Shown: in pieces, positions 8,745-19,900 of the stretch
How positions within the stretch are numbered: position 1 is the stretch's first letter
Layout of the letters: every line of letters begins with the position of its first letter
NCBI GenBank assembly: GCA_963556195.1
Contig: OY744532.1
Coordinates: 106,506,583-106,570,582 of the forward strand
Direction: 5' to 3'
From: Sepiola atlantica
Taxonomy: Eukaryota > Mollusca > Cephalopoda > Sepiida > Sepiolidae
DNA: 64,000 nucleotides
Made by a program: the position numbers and the translations under genes
Notes under the pieces: generated by a model
Told to the model about the DNA's origin: nothing
Databases searched by the model: none
What the model saw: only the letters and a program-made list of their open reading frames with translations

Positions 8745-9128
8745 AATTATACTTGATGCACCCCAGAATGAACAACGACGTCGGAATCGGGAAACGAAGT
8801 CAGAAACTACTGCATCAAAAGAAGATTCAAAAACCTTGTGAAGACGACAGACACGAACAGCATAAGCGGTCACTTCGTTAAATATCACGGGGATACATAA
8901 CGTGGGTCACTTCGCATGGGCCCAACCCGAATCATGAGGCTACCTGGTACCATACTTCCTAACAACATGGGTAACGAGATGAAATCGATGTCAAGGCAGA
9001 TTTTTATGTTAATAAGAGTGGGTGGAGTTATATCAAATATTTATTTACAAGCAGAATAAAATAACATGTAAAAAATACAAAGTTTTATTGACAAAACTTT
9101 TTATAATAATCAAACGTAGCAATGGTGC
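8745..9128. other. Sequence downstream of the ribozyme, unassigned
   Basis: The 3' flank of the hammerhead is less AT-rich than its surroundings up to about 8,980 and could belong to the same retroelement. No ORF, tail or repeat of the ribozyme was found. Confidence 0.4.
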
Positions 9129-9272
9129 CCCTATTTACTTGCCTCCCCAGAGTTAGACACAAGGTAGGTTTTTAATCAAGGAAAACTCCAGCTCCCTCCA
9201 AAAATGGCACTGACGATTTGGACAAAAATTAAAATTGCCGAAGTATTGAAGAATTCCTACTTCACTGACCGA
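9129..9272 (+). repeat. Dispersed repeat, copy 3
   Basis: Homologous to 5,510-5,671 across its length. It ends just before the 37-bp minisatellite begins. Confidence 0.6.
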
Positions 9273-9299
9273 ATGCTCGGTTGTAGAAAATCTTACTTC

Positions 9300-10298
9300 G
9301 ATTCTTAGCTCAAATTGGGTCGCACCATCTTACTTTGATTCTTAGCTCAAATTGGGTCGCACCATCTTACTTTGATTCTTAGCTCAAATTGGGTCGCACC
9401 ATCTTACTTTGATTCTTAGCTCAAATTGGGTCGCACCATCTTACTTTGATTCTTAGCTCAAATTGGGTCGCACCATCTTACTTTGATTCTTAGCTCAAAT
9501 TGGGTCGCACCATCTTACTTTGATTCTTAGCTCAAATTGGGTCGCACCATCTTACTTTGATTCTTAGCTCAAATTGGGTCGCACCATCTTACTTTGATTC
9601 TTAGCTCAAATTGGGTCGCACCATCTTACTTTGATTCTTAGCTCAAATTGGGTCGCACCATCTTACTTTGATTCTTAGCTCAAATTGGGTCGCACCATCT
9701 TACTTTGATTCTTAGCTCAAATTGGGTCGCACCATCTTACTTTGATTCTTAGCTCAAATTGGGTCGCACCATCTTACTTTGATTCTTAGCTCAAATTGGG
9801 TCGCACCATCTTACTTTGATTCTTAGCTCAAATTGGGTCGCACCATCTTACTTTGATTCTTAGCTCAAATTGGGTCGCACCATCTTACTTTGATTCTTAG
9901 CTCAAATTGGGTCGCACCATCTTACTTTGATTCTTAGCTCAAATTGGGTCGCACCATCTTACTTTGATTCTTAGCTCAAATTGGGTCGCACCATCTTACT
10001 TTGATTCTTAGCTCAAATTGGGTCGCACCATCTTACTTTGATTCTTAGCTCAAATTGGGTCGCACCATCTTACTTTGATTCTTAGCTCAAATTGGGTCGC
10101 ACCATCTTACTTTGATTCTTAGCTCAAATTGGGTCGCACCATCTTACTTTGATTCTTAGCTCAAATTGGGTCGCACCATCTTACTTTGATTCTTAGCTCA
10201 AATTGGGTCGCACCATCTTACTTTGATTCTTGGCTCAAATTGGGTCGCACCATCTTACTTTGATTCTTAGCTCAAATTGGGTCGCACCATCTTACTTT
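9300..10298. repeat. 37-bp minisatellite, exactly 27 copies
   Basis: The unit runs GATTCTTAGCTC, AAATTGGGTCGCACC, ATCTTACTTT. 999 bp divided by 37 gives 27.0. All copies read identically apart from one A-to-G change (CTTGGCTC near 10,231). A partial, slightly different unit precedes the array (TTACTTC at about 9,293). Such uniformity points to very recent expansion. It has no spacers between repeats, so it is not a CRISPR array, and it shares no sequence with the 61-bp satellite. Confidence 0.97.
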
Positions 10299-10445
10299 GA
10301 TTTTTGCACATCATCCACTTATTTGAATGGTTTGGGTTAAATTTGTTTTGTTTGTTCATACATGTTGTAACTTTTTCTTAATTAAAAATGTATATTGTTT
10401 TTATAAATCTGCAAAGTTTAGAAAAACAAAACGTTTGCTTATAAT
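10299..10445. other. Short AT-rich spacer
   Basis: Nothing recognised between the minisatellite and the LINE fragment. Confidence 0.5.
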
Positions 10446-10643
10446 TCTGAAACTCCCTCCCTGCTCCCTGTTTTCCTAACGGTACTGACGTGCAGAAATT
10501 TAAAGTTAATGTAAACAGACATCTCGCTGCGCAGTTCTTTATTTAGGTTGACTCCCAAAAAAACTCTCACCCTTTTTCTCAGTAGCCCCTTACGTCTACA
10601 GTGGCGGTCTGCTATGTTTTGGGTGAACTATGTTTTAAAAAAA
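10446..10643 (+). mobile_element. 5'-truncated copy of the same LINE family as 39,964-43,630
   Basis: It aligns with the last ~95 bp of the intact element's ORF and all of its 3' UTR (43,424-43,620). Shared blocks include AACTCCCTCCCTG, GCAGAAATTTAAA, GTAAACAGACATCTCGCTGC, TCAGTAGCCCCTTACGT and GGGTGAAC. It ends in an A-rich tail (about 10,634-10,643). 5' truncation is typical of target-primed reverse transcription. Numerous substitutions show it is older than the intact copy. Confidence 0.9.
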
Positions 10644-10859
10644 TTAACCGAAAGTAAAAAAAAACCTCTCTCCTGTATTTTTGTACACCGGCTAAGATAT
10701 CAGATTATACGCTAACCAGAACTTAAATCTCTCTCTCCCTCTCCCTCCCTCCCTCTCTCTCTATATATATGCAAACATTATTAAAAATAACAACATTCGT
10801 CTGTTTACTTATACCTTTTTTTATTTTTTTCAATTTTTTTATACTCTTTTTATATTAAA
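10644..10859. repeat. A/T-rich sequence with a CT/CCCT microsatellite
   Basis: A (CT)n/(CCCT)n tract with a short (TA)n occupies about 10,727-10,770. The rest is homopolymer-rich and unassigned. Confidence 0.7.
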
Positions 10860-11112
10860 ATTAAAATAAATAAATGTTCCACAGGTTTCACAGGACTCAC
10901 GAACGTTTCCGATTCTTCATCGAATCATCCTCAGGTGTCAAAAGCATTGTTCCAGGAAGTCGTTGACGATTTAAATTCAGCAACACTGGATGGCATCACA
11001 GAACAAAATCGCATTACGTTAAGCATTTTTAAATCTTATTACTGGTTTCATATGTGATGTTGTTAATTTTAGGTTGTTGTGTTTTTATGTAGATAGCTTC
11101 GAGTATTTTTAA
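10860..11112 (-). mobile_element. Penelope-like element 3' fragment, copy 1
   Basis: On the minus strand the fragment begins inside the GIY-YIG endonuclease tail (11,112 to 11,029) and continues into about 170 bp of 3' sequence. It is cut off upstream by a (CA)/(TA)n microsatellite. The 3' part carries the CTGAGGA-hairpin-GAAA motif discussed in the findings (10,906-10,934). Confidence 0.65.
11029..11112 (-). pseudogene. GIY-YIG endonuclease C-terminal remnant of a Penelope-like element
   Basis: The 27 codons before a stop read LKILEAIYIK, TQQPKINNIT, YETSNKI. The block LKILEA-YIK---P-INN contains the glutamate of the GIY-YIG nuclease fold in the C-terminal domain of Penelope-like reverse transcriptases. 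It is clearly homologous to the fragment at 12,068-12,265. The reverse transcriptase domain is absent. Confidence 0.65.
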
Positions 11113-11117
11113 CACAC

Positions 11118-11159
<42 letters not shown>
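11113..11159. repeat. (CA)n/(TA)n microsatellite
   Basis: A short ACACACA tract passes into about 19 TA units. Confidence 0.9.
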
Positions 11160-11161
<2 letters not shown>

Positions 11162-11513
11162 TAATAAAGATATAATATTTATTTATAAATATTATTATAT
11201 GGCCCCCTTTACTAAGGCTGGCCACTCTGAGTGAATTCAATAACAAGCAGTATTACAAGCTTCAGTGCGAGATCCAACACGATTTGTTGTTGTTGTTGAT
11301 CACTCTTCGCCGCTTGTTGTGAATACCCGCCGACTTAGTTAAATTCTTCCTAACTTCCAAGCTAATTTGTGGTGGCCAACGGATAAGTTACTTGACTGCG
11401 AATCAGTGGCGATTTCTAATCGAAGTTCACGCCCGCCGACCGTCGGGAATTAACATTCTTGCACTGAAGATTGTAGGTAATAATAATTAATATTTATTTA
11501 TAAATAATAATAT
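11160..11513 (+). mobile_element. SINE-like segment with tRNA-like promoter, flanked by ~40-bp direct repeats
   Basis: Similar AT-rich blocks containing ATATTTATTTATAAAT bound the segment on both sides (about 11,160-11,199 and 11,476-11,513) in the same orientation. Inside is GC-richer sequence with an A-box-like TGGCCAACGG (11,373-11,382), an anticodon-arm-like TTGA-CTGCGAA-TCAG, and a B-box-like GTTCACGCCC (11,425-11,434) at plausible spacing. The would-be anticodon is GCG (Arg). The T stem does not pair well, so it is a degenerate tRNA-like head at best. Confidence 0.4.
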
Positions 11514-11533
11514 TTTATGTATATATATATATT

Positions 11534-11542
11534 TAAATACAC

Positions 11543-11626
<84 letters not shown>

Positions 11627-11635
11627 GTGTATTTA
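11534..11635. repeat. (TA)n microsatellite inside a perfect inverted flank
   Basis: TAAATACACACAATA (11,534-11,548) and TATTGTGTGTATTTA (11,621-11,635) flank about 36 TA units, making the whole 102 bp palindromic. Confidence 0.9.
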
Positions 11636-11739
11636 GGCAGCATATTTTCATTTAGGCAAATATCATTAAATAACACGGAGTGGTTTTGTTTGATGCGACT
11701 TTTTTTATTTTTTCAATTTTCCGAATTGTCCATCTAATG

Positions 11740-12270
11740 TTTCGGTCAAATTGATATAAATATGATCCATGGGTTTCTTGTTCCATTCGTTTTTCTTTTT
11801 TGAAAATCATCTTCAGGCGGTGTTAGTTTTAGTGTCTTTACAAATTATGACTTTACTGTTGTGCTCATTTTTGAATTATAACGGCAAGTAGTTTATAACT
11901 TGAAAAAGCGTCTGTAAAGTTGAAATGTACATGAGAGCGTGATGGCGTTCTATTTTTTTTTTAAAGTTTGACTGTTTAAACCGTTAAGAAATTGATGACG
12001 TTAAAGAAAGTGCATACAATTCAAACGCATAACTACCTAATGGCTAAGAATTTGGTAATGTTAATTATTATGCTTGACACTTTAAAATATTTCGACTAGT
12101 TTCATAATTGACATTATTAATTGTGGGATGTTTGGTTTTTATGTAGACGGCTTCGAGTATTTTTAATTTTTTTATATTGGTATCGTGGTGTATTATTTTG
12201 GTATTGTTAACAAGGATGTTTCTATATTGGGAGGAGGTGCAATTATGTTTTTTACGTGTTCCCATGAAAA
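11740..12270 (-). mobile_element. Penelope-like element 3' fragment, copy 2
   Basis: Same orientation and order as copy 1: GIY-YIG tail (12,265-12,068), a 3' region with about 250 bp of AT-rich sequence, then a CTGAAGA-hairpin block (about 11,785-11,816). Shared 3' text with copy 1 confirms the relationship. Confidence 0.6.
12068..12265 (-). pseudogene. GIY-YIG endonuclease C-terminus of a Penelope-like element
   Basis: A 65-codon open segment ends in a stop at 12,068. It holds IIHHDTNIKKLKILEAVYIK followed by P-INN, the C-terminal half of the GIY-YIG domain that Penelope-like elements use to nick target DNA. The GIY and YIG motifs and the whole reverse transcriptase are missing, so this is a 5'-truncated remnant. 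The methionine at its beginning is an internal codon, not a real start. Confidence 0.65.
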
Positions 12271-12284
12271 ATTATTTCGGGAAT

Positions 12285-12285
12285 T

Positions 12286-12335
<50 letters not shown>

Positions 12336-12346
12336 AGTGTGTGTGA
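12285..12346. repeat. (TA)n-(GT)n microsatellite
   Basis: About 13 TA units run into about 17 GT units with one GA interruption. Confidence 0.95.
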
Positions 12347-12409
12347 AAAGTGACAAACGGAAAACAGGTTAAAATGCAGGAGAAAAGCGAACACAAGAGA
12401 TTTGACCGG

Positions 12410-12437
12410 TTTCGTTCGTGTTAGTGAACGTCTTCAG
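12410..12437 (-). other. CTGAAGA-hairpin-GAAA motif
   Basis: On the minus strand CTGAAGAC is followed by a GTTC/GAAC hairpin with an 8-nt loop and then GAAA. The layout is the same as in the Penelope-like 3' fragments at 10,906-10,934 and about 11,785-11,816. No GIY-YIG sequence is visible upstream of this copy. Confidence 0.5.
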
Positions 12438-12765
12438 AAAAAGTGAAGATTTGGAAATAATTTTATTTTGAAAGGTACACTCATGGGAGAAAGAAAAGAT
12501 GACCCGATAGGACGATATGAGAAGACTTTTAGTGACATGGAAATATGACAAGTGAGTGAGACATTCGTCTTTATTTCTAATTCTACTTTTTATATTTTTT
12601 ATTTATTGTCCTTTCATTTTCACTTTCACACCTACTGAGCTAGTATACAGGAGGCGGTAGGCGGAAGGGTAAAGGCGATAAGAGGGAAGAAGACAGAGGA
12701 ACTAGCCAGGATAAACATACATAGGAGTGGGCATGAAATTGATACACCGAACGCGAGCACCTAAA
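12438..12765. other. Unassigned sequence
   Basis: Purine-rich between about 12,640 and 12,720. No gene or element recognised. Confidence 0.5.
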
Positions 12766-12766
12766 C

Positions 12767-13084
12767 ATTAATGGGAATATATCAGAAATACGTCTGCTAA
12801 TTTGTCTCATGTTAAGTTTTATAAAGTAATAAAAATCTCAAATGCACAGTTTAGGAAAATTTATTTTAGGGTAAAACTAATGTAAATGATATCTTATTAT
12901 GAGACAAATGTTTTTTTAAGTGTAAGATTATATGAAATACACGTAAGAAAAAAAGTTTGTAAGAGATGTATTAAAAATATCTGATTAGCTATGAGACTTG
13001 CTATTATCTCAACAATTTTTTTATATATAGATATTTAATCAGGGTGGTAGTGGTGCATAATATTTCTGATATATTCCCATTAAT
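12767..13084. mobile_element. MITE-like element, 24-bp terminal inverted repeats
   Basis: ATTAATGGGAATATATCAG at 12,767 onward is perfectly repeated in reverse complement at 13,061-13,084; the arms are 24 bp. A second inverted pair, ATTTGTCTCAT (12,798-12,808) and ATGAGACAAAT (12,899-12,909), lies inside. About 318 bp, AT-rich, no ORF. The target duplication is ambiguous. Confidence 0.5.
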
Positions 13085-13087
13085 ATG

Positions 13088-13443
13088 TGTATATATATAT
13101 ATGTATATTACTATATATATACATCTATAAATATACATATATATATACATATATATATATATAAATATACAAACATATATATACATATGTATACAAATAT
13201 ATATATATATGTATATTTATATATATTATGTATATATATACATATATATATGCATATATACATATATATACATTTATATATATACATCTATATACATACA
13301 TATACATATCTATGTACATATGTATACCTATAGATATGTATTTATATATATATATATATGTATATATATACATATCTATATACATATATATACATATATA
13401 CATATATATACATATATATATACATATATATATATAAATATGT
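13088..13443. repeat. (TATACA)n-type imperfect microsatellite
   Basis: About 350 bp of alternating TATA and ATACAT units. Both strands look open only because stop codons are rare in this composition. Confidence 0.95.
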
Positions 13444-13702
13444 ACTTTTAACTGCATATTTATGCGTTTCATAATAAATAAAAATAAGTGAGCAAAGATG
13501 TGTGTGTCACATGAATAGACTACAAGATATTGCAGCTATTTCGCCTACTCGCCAATTCGTCCCATATACAATCAACACGAGCATCACGAGTCGTGACGTT
13601 ACTTCACAATGTACAAACACTATCTGTATATTAGCAAATCCATCATAAAAAAAATGCGACCGGGGAAGTTTACACTTCTCTTAAATAATAAATGCATTGA
13701 AT
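13444..13702. other. Unassigned sequence
   Basis: Ordinary-composition sequence between the microsatellite and the hAT-like end. No feature recognised. Confidence 0.5.
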
Positions 13703-13925
13703 CAGGCATATCAAACATGCGGCCCGTGCATTGCATGCAGCTCTTTGCCACATGCAGTTTTTATAATTTAAACAGTATAAAAATGCGTCATTCTATAAAA
13801 AACGTTTCTTTACATTCCAAACGGTTATTTACACTTAAAAATAATATTGATCAGATTTTTGCCATTTTAAAAGCACCAAAGACACATATACCTAAATCGG
13901 ACGCTTTAATATGGGATTAGTTTCT
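13703..13925 (+). mobile_element. Possible non-autonomous hAT end
   Basis: CAGGCATATCAAACATGCGG followed by CCCG resembles the CAGG-G-TCAAAC-TGCGGCCCG terminal sequence of many animal hAT elements (family knowledge). The opposite end and an 8-bp target duplication were not found before the satellite begins. Short open frames across it are probably meaningless. Confidence 0.4.
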
Positions 13926-16900
13926 TGCTAAATGTAAATCAATATACGTGAAGTATATGAATAAATATCATTTGTATATCTATATACAAGGTATATTAAT
14001 ATACGTGTAATATATTATCAAATATATATGAATTGTAAATCTATATAAAAGGTCAATAAATATACGTGTAATATAGTGATAAATGTATATGATTTATAAA
14101 TATATATACAATATCAATAAATATACGTGTTATACCATAATAAATGTATATGGTTTGTAAATATATATAAAATGCCAATAAATATACGGATAATATTATA
14201 ATAAATGTATATTATTTGTAAATATATATAATATGTCAATAAATATACGTGTAATGAAATAAAAAATGTATATGATTTGTAAAAATATATAAAATGTCAA
14301 TAAATATACGTGTAATATTATAATGAATGGATATCATTTGTAAATATATATAAAATGTCAATAAATATACGTGTAATATTATAATAAATGTATATCATTT
14401 GTTAATATATATATATACAATGTCAATAAATATACGTTGCATATTAAAATAAATGTATATGATTTGTAAATATATATAAAATGTCAATAAATATACGTGT
14501 AATATAATAATAAATGTATACGATTTGTAAATGTATATAAAATGTCAATGAATATACGTGTAACATGTTATCAAATATATATTATTTATAATATATAAAA
14601 TGTCAATAAATATAACTGTAATATAGTAATAAATGTATATGATTTGTTAATATATATAATCTGTCAACAAATATACGTGTAATATGATAATAAATTCATA
14701 TGATTTGTACATATTTATAAAATGTCAATAAATATATGTTTAATATAATAATAAATGTATATGATTTGTAAATATATATAAAATTTCAATGAATATACGT
14801 GTAATATCATAATGAATGTATATGATTTGTAAATATATATAAAATGTCAATAAATATTCGTGTAATATGATAATAAATGCATATCATTTGTTATCATATA
14901 TATATACAATGTGAATAAATACACGTGTAATATAACGATAAATGTATATGATTAGTAAATATACATGAAATGTCTATTAATATACGGGTATTATATTATT
15001 AAATATATATGATTTATCAAGATATCTAAATATATATAAATGTACGTGTAATATAATGATAAATGTATATATATAAACTGTCAATAAATATTGTGTAGCA
15101 TGATAATAACTGTACATGAGTTTTAAATATATATAAAATGTCAATAAACATACGTGTAATATTATAATAAATGTATATGATTTGTAAATATATAGAAAAT
15201 GTCAATAAATATACGTAAAATAGGATAATGAATGTATATAATTTGTAAACAACTATACGTGTGATATAATAACAAATGTATATGATTTGTAAATATATAT
15301 AAAATGTCTATAAATATATGTGTAATATGATTTGTAAATATCTATATAAAACGTCAATAAATACATGTATAATATAAAAATAAATGTATATGATTTGTAA
15401 ATATATATAAATTGTCTATTAATATACGTGTAATATATTATTAAGTATATATGATGTGTCAAGATATCTAAATATCAATAAATGTAGGTGTAATATGATG
15501 ATAAATGTATATGATTTTAAATATATACAAAAATGTGAATAAATATTGTGTAACATGATGATAAATGTATGTCATTTGTTATCATATATATATACAATGT
15601 CAATAATTACACCTGTAATATAACAATAAATGTATATGATTTGTAAATATATATAAAATGTCTATAAGTATACGTGTAATATAATAATAAATACATACAA
15701 TTTGTCAATATATATACAATATCAATAAATATACGTGTTATACCATGATAAATGTATATGATTTGTAAATATATATAAAATGTCAATCAATATACGGATA
15801 ATATGATAATAAATGTATATGATTTGTAAATATATATCATATATCAATACATATACGTGTAATAAAATAATAAATGTATATGATTTGTAAATATATATAA
15901 TATATCAATACATATACGTGTAATAGAATAATAAATGTATACGATTTGTAAATATATATAAGATGTCAATTAATATACGTATAATATAATAATTTATGTA
16001 TATGATTTGTAAATAAATACCAAATGTCAATGAATATTCGTGTAATGTAATAATAAATATATATTATTTGTAAATGTATATAAAATGTCAATAAATATAC
16101 GGGTAATATCATAATAAATGTATATGATTTGTAAATATATATTACATGTAAATAAATATACGTTTAATATTATAATACATGTATATGATTTGTAAATATG
16201 TATAAAATATCAATAAATATACGTGTAATACAACAATAAATGTATATGATGTTTAAAAATATATAAAACGTCAAAAAATACACGTGTAATATAAACATAA
16301 ATATATATAAAATGTCTGTTAATATACGGTTAATATATTATTACATATATATGATTTATCAAGATATCTTAATATATATAAATGTACGTGTAATATAATG
16401 ATAAATGTATATGATTTGTAAATATATATAAAATGTCAATAAATGTTGTATAACATGATAATAAATGTATATCATTTTTAAATATTTATAAAATATCAAT
16501 AAATATACGTGTTATACCATAATAAATGTATATGATTTGTAAATATATATAAAATGTCAAGAATATACGTGTAATATAATAATAAATGTTTATCATTTCT
16601 TAATATATATACAATATCAATAAATATACCTGTAATATCCAAATAAATGTATATTATATGTTAATATATTTAATGTCAATAGATATATGTATAATATGAT
16701 AATAAATGCAGATGACTTTTAAATATATACAAAATATTTATAAATATACGTGTAATATGAAAATAAATAAATATTATCTGTAAATATATACAAAATATCG
16801 ATACATATACGTGTAATATAATGATAAATGTATATTATCTGTAAATATATACAAAAGTCAATAACTACACGTGTAATATTATAATAAATGTATATGAATT

Positions 16901-19900
16901 GTAAATATATATAAAATTTCAATAAATATACGTGTAAAACAATATTAAATGTACATTACTGTAAATATATATAAAATATCAATAAATATACGCGTCATAT
17001 AATAATAAATGTATATAATTTGTAACTTCATCAAAAATGTCAATAAATATACGTGTAATATAACAATAAAAATATATTATCTGTAGAAATACAGAAAATT
17101 TCAATATATATATATGTATATTATCTGTATAAATATATAAAATATCAATAAGTATACGTGTAATGTAAAAGTAAATGTATATTATCTGTAAATATATACA
17201 ACTTGTTGATAAATATACATGTAATATAATAATAAATGTATAGGATTTGGAAATATAAATAAAATACCAATAAACATATGTGTAGTATACAAATAAATGA
17301 ATATTATGTATAAATATATATAAAATCTCAATAAATATACGTGTAATATCATGATAAATGTATAATATTTCTAAATATATTTAAAATGTCAATAAATATA
17401 CGTGTAATATGATAAAGGTATATTATTTCTACATATATATAAAATGTTAATAACTATACGTGTAACATGATAATAAATGCATATTATCTGTAAATATATA
17501 TTAAATGTCAATAAATATACCTGTAATATAATATTATATGTATAGTATCTGTAAATATATATAAAATATCAATAAAAATACGTGTAATATAATAACAAAT
17601 GTATATAATCTGTAAATATTTATAAAATATCAATAAATATACGTGTATTATAATAAATAATGTATATTATCTGTAAATATTTATAAAATATCAATAAATA
17701 TACGTAGAATATAATAGTAAATGTGCATAATCTGTAAATATTTATAAAATATCAATAAATATACGTGTAATATAATAACAATTGTATTTAATCTGTAAAT
17801 ATTGATAAAATATCAATACATGTACGTGTAATATAATAACTTATGTACATAATCTGTAAATATTTATGAAATATAAATAAATATACGTGTAATATAGTAG
17901 TTAATGTATATAATCTGTAAATATATATAAAATATCAATAAATATACGTGTAATATAATATTATATGTCTATAATCTGTAAATATTTATAAAATATCAAT
18001 AAATATACGTGTAATATAATAGTCAATGTATATAATCTGTAAATATATATAAAATATCAATAAATATTCCTGTAATATAATAGTAAATTTATATAATCTG
18101 AAAATATATATAGAATGTACATTAAGTATACGTGTAATATATTACAAATGTATATAATCTGTAAATATTGATAAAATATCAATAAATATATTTGTAATAT
18201 TATATTATATGCATATAATGTGTAAACATATATAAAATATCAATAAATATACGTGTAATACAACAGTAAATGTATATAATCTGTAAATATATATAAAATA
18301 TCAATAAATATACGTGTAATATAATAAGAAATGTATATAATCTGTAAATATTTATAAAACATCAATAAATATAGGTGTAATATAATGGTAAATTTATATA
18401 ATCTGTAAATATTTATAAAATATCAATAAATATACGTATAATATAATAGTAACTGTATATAATCTGTAAATATTTATGAAATATCAATAAATATACGTGT
18501 AATATAATAGTAAATGTATATAATCTGTTAATATATACACAATATAAATTAATACACGTGTAATATAATAAAACATGTATATAATCTGTTAATATTTATA
18601 AAATATCAATAAATATACGTGTAATATAATAGTAAATGTATATAATCTGTAAATATGTATAAAATGTAAATAAATATACGTGTAATATAATAGTGAATGT
18701 ATATTATCTGTAAATATCGATAAAATATCAATAAATATACGTGTAATATAATAGTAAATGTATATTATATGTAAATATTTATAAAATATCAATAAATATA
18801 CGTGTAATAAAATAGTAAATGTATATAATCTGTAAATATATATAACATGTCAATAAATATACGTGTAATTTAGTAACAAATGTATATAATATGTAAATAT
18901 TTATAAAATATCAATTAATATACGTGTAATATAATAGTAAATGTATATAATCTGTAAATATATATAAAATGTCAATTAATATTCGTGCAATATGATAACA
19001 AATGTATATAATCTGTAAATATTTATAAAATATCAATAAATATACGTGTAATATAATAATAAATGTATATAATCTGTAAATATATATAAAATATCAATAA
19101 ATATACGTGTAATATAATAGTGAATGTATATTATCTGTAAATATATATAAAATATCCATGAATGTAAGTGTAATATAATAGTAAATGTATATAATCTGTA
19201 AATATTTATAAAATATCAATAAATTTACGTGTAATATAATAGTTAATGTAAAATATTTGTAAATATTTATAAAATATCAATAAATATACGCGTAATATAA
19301 TAGTAAATGTATATGATTTGTAAATATATATACAATATCAATAAATATACGTGTAATATTATATTAAATGTATACAATCTGTAAATATATATTAAATATC
19401 AATAAATATACGAGTTATATAATATTAGATGTATATAATCTGTAAATATATATAAAATATCAATAAATATACGTGTAATATAATAAGAAATGTATATAAT
19501 CTGTAAATATTTATTAAATTTCAATAAATATAGGTGTAATATAATGGTAAATTTATATAATCTGTAATATTCATCAAATATCAATAAATATACTTGTAAT
19601 ATAATAACAATTGTATTTAATCTGTAAATATTTATAAAATATCAATAAATATACGTGTAATATAATAGTAAATGTATATAATCTATAATATATATAAAAT
19701 GTCAATAAATATTCGTGCAATATGAAAAGAAATGTATATAATCTGTAAATATTTATAAAATATCAATAAATATACGTATTATATAATAGTAAACGTATAT
19801 AATCTGTAAATATTTATAAAATATCAATAAATATACGTGTAATATAATAGTAAATGTATATAATCTGTAATATTTATAAAATATCAATAAATATACCTGT

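Noticed and set aside
9300..10298. CRISPR-like regular repeats
   Set aside because: The 37-bp units are directly adjacent with no spacers, and the context is an animal genome. It is a minisatellite.
13085..13472. Open frames on both strands in the TATACA tract
   Set aside because: Pure microsatellite translation (Tyr/Ile/His alternation).
13609..13920. 103-codon open frame
   Set aside because: It runs through the hAT-like terminal sequence and AT-rich DNA, with no recognisable domain and low-information composition.
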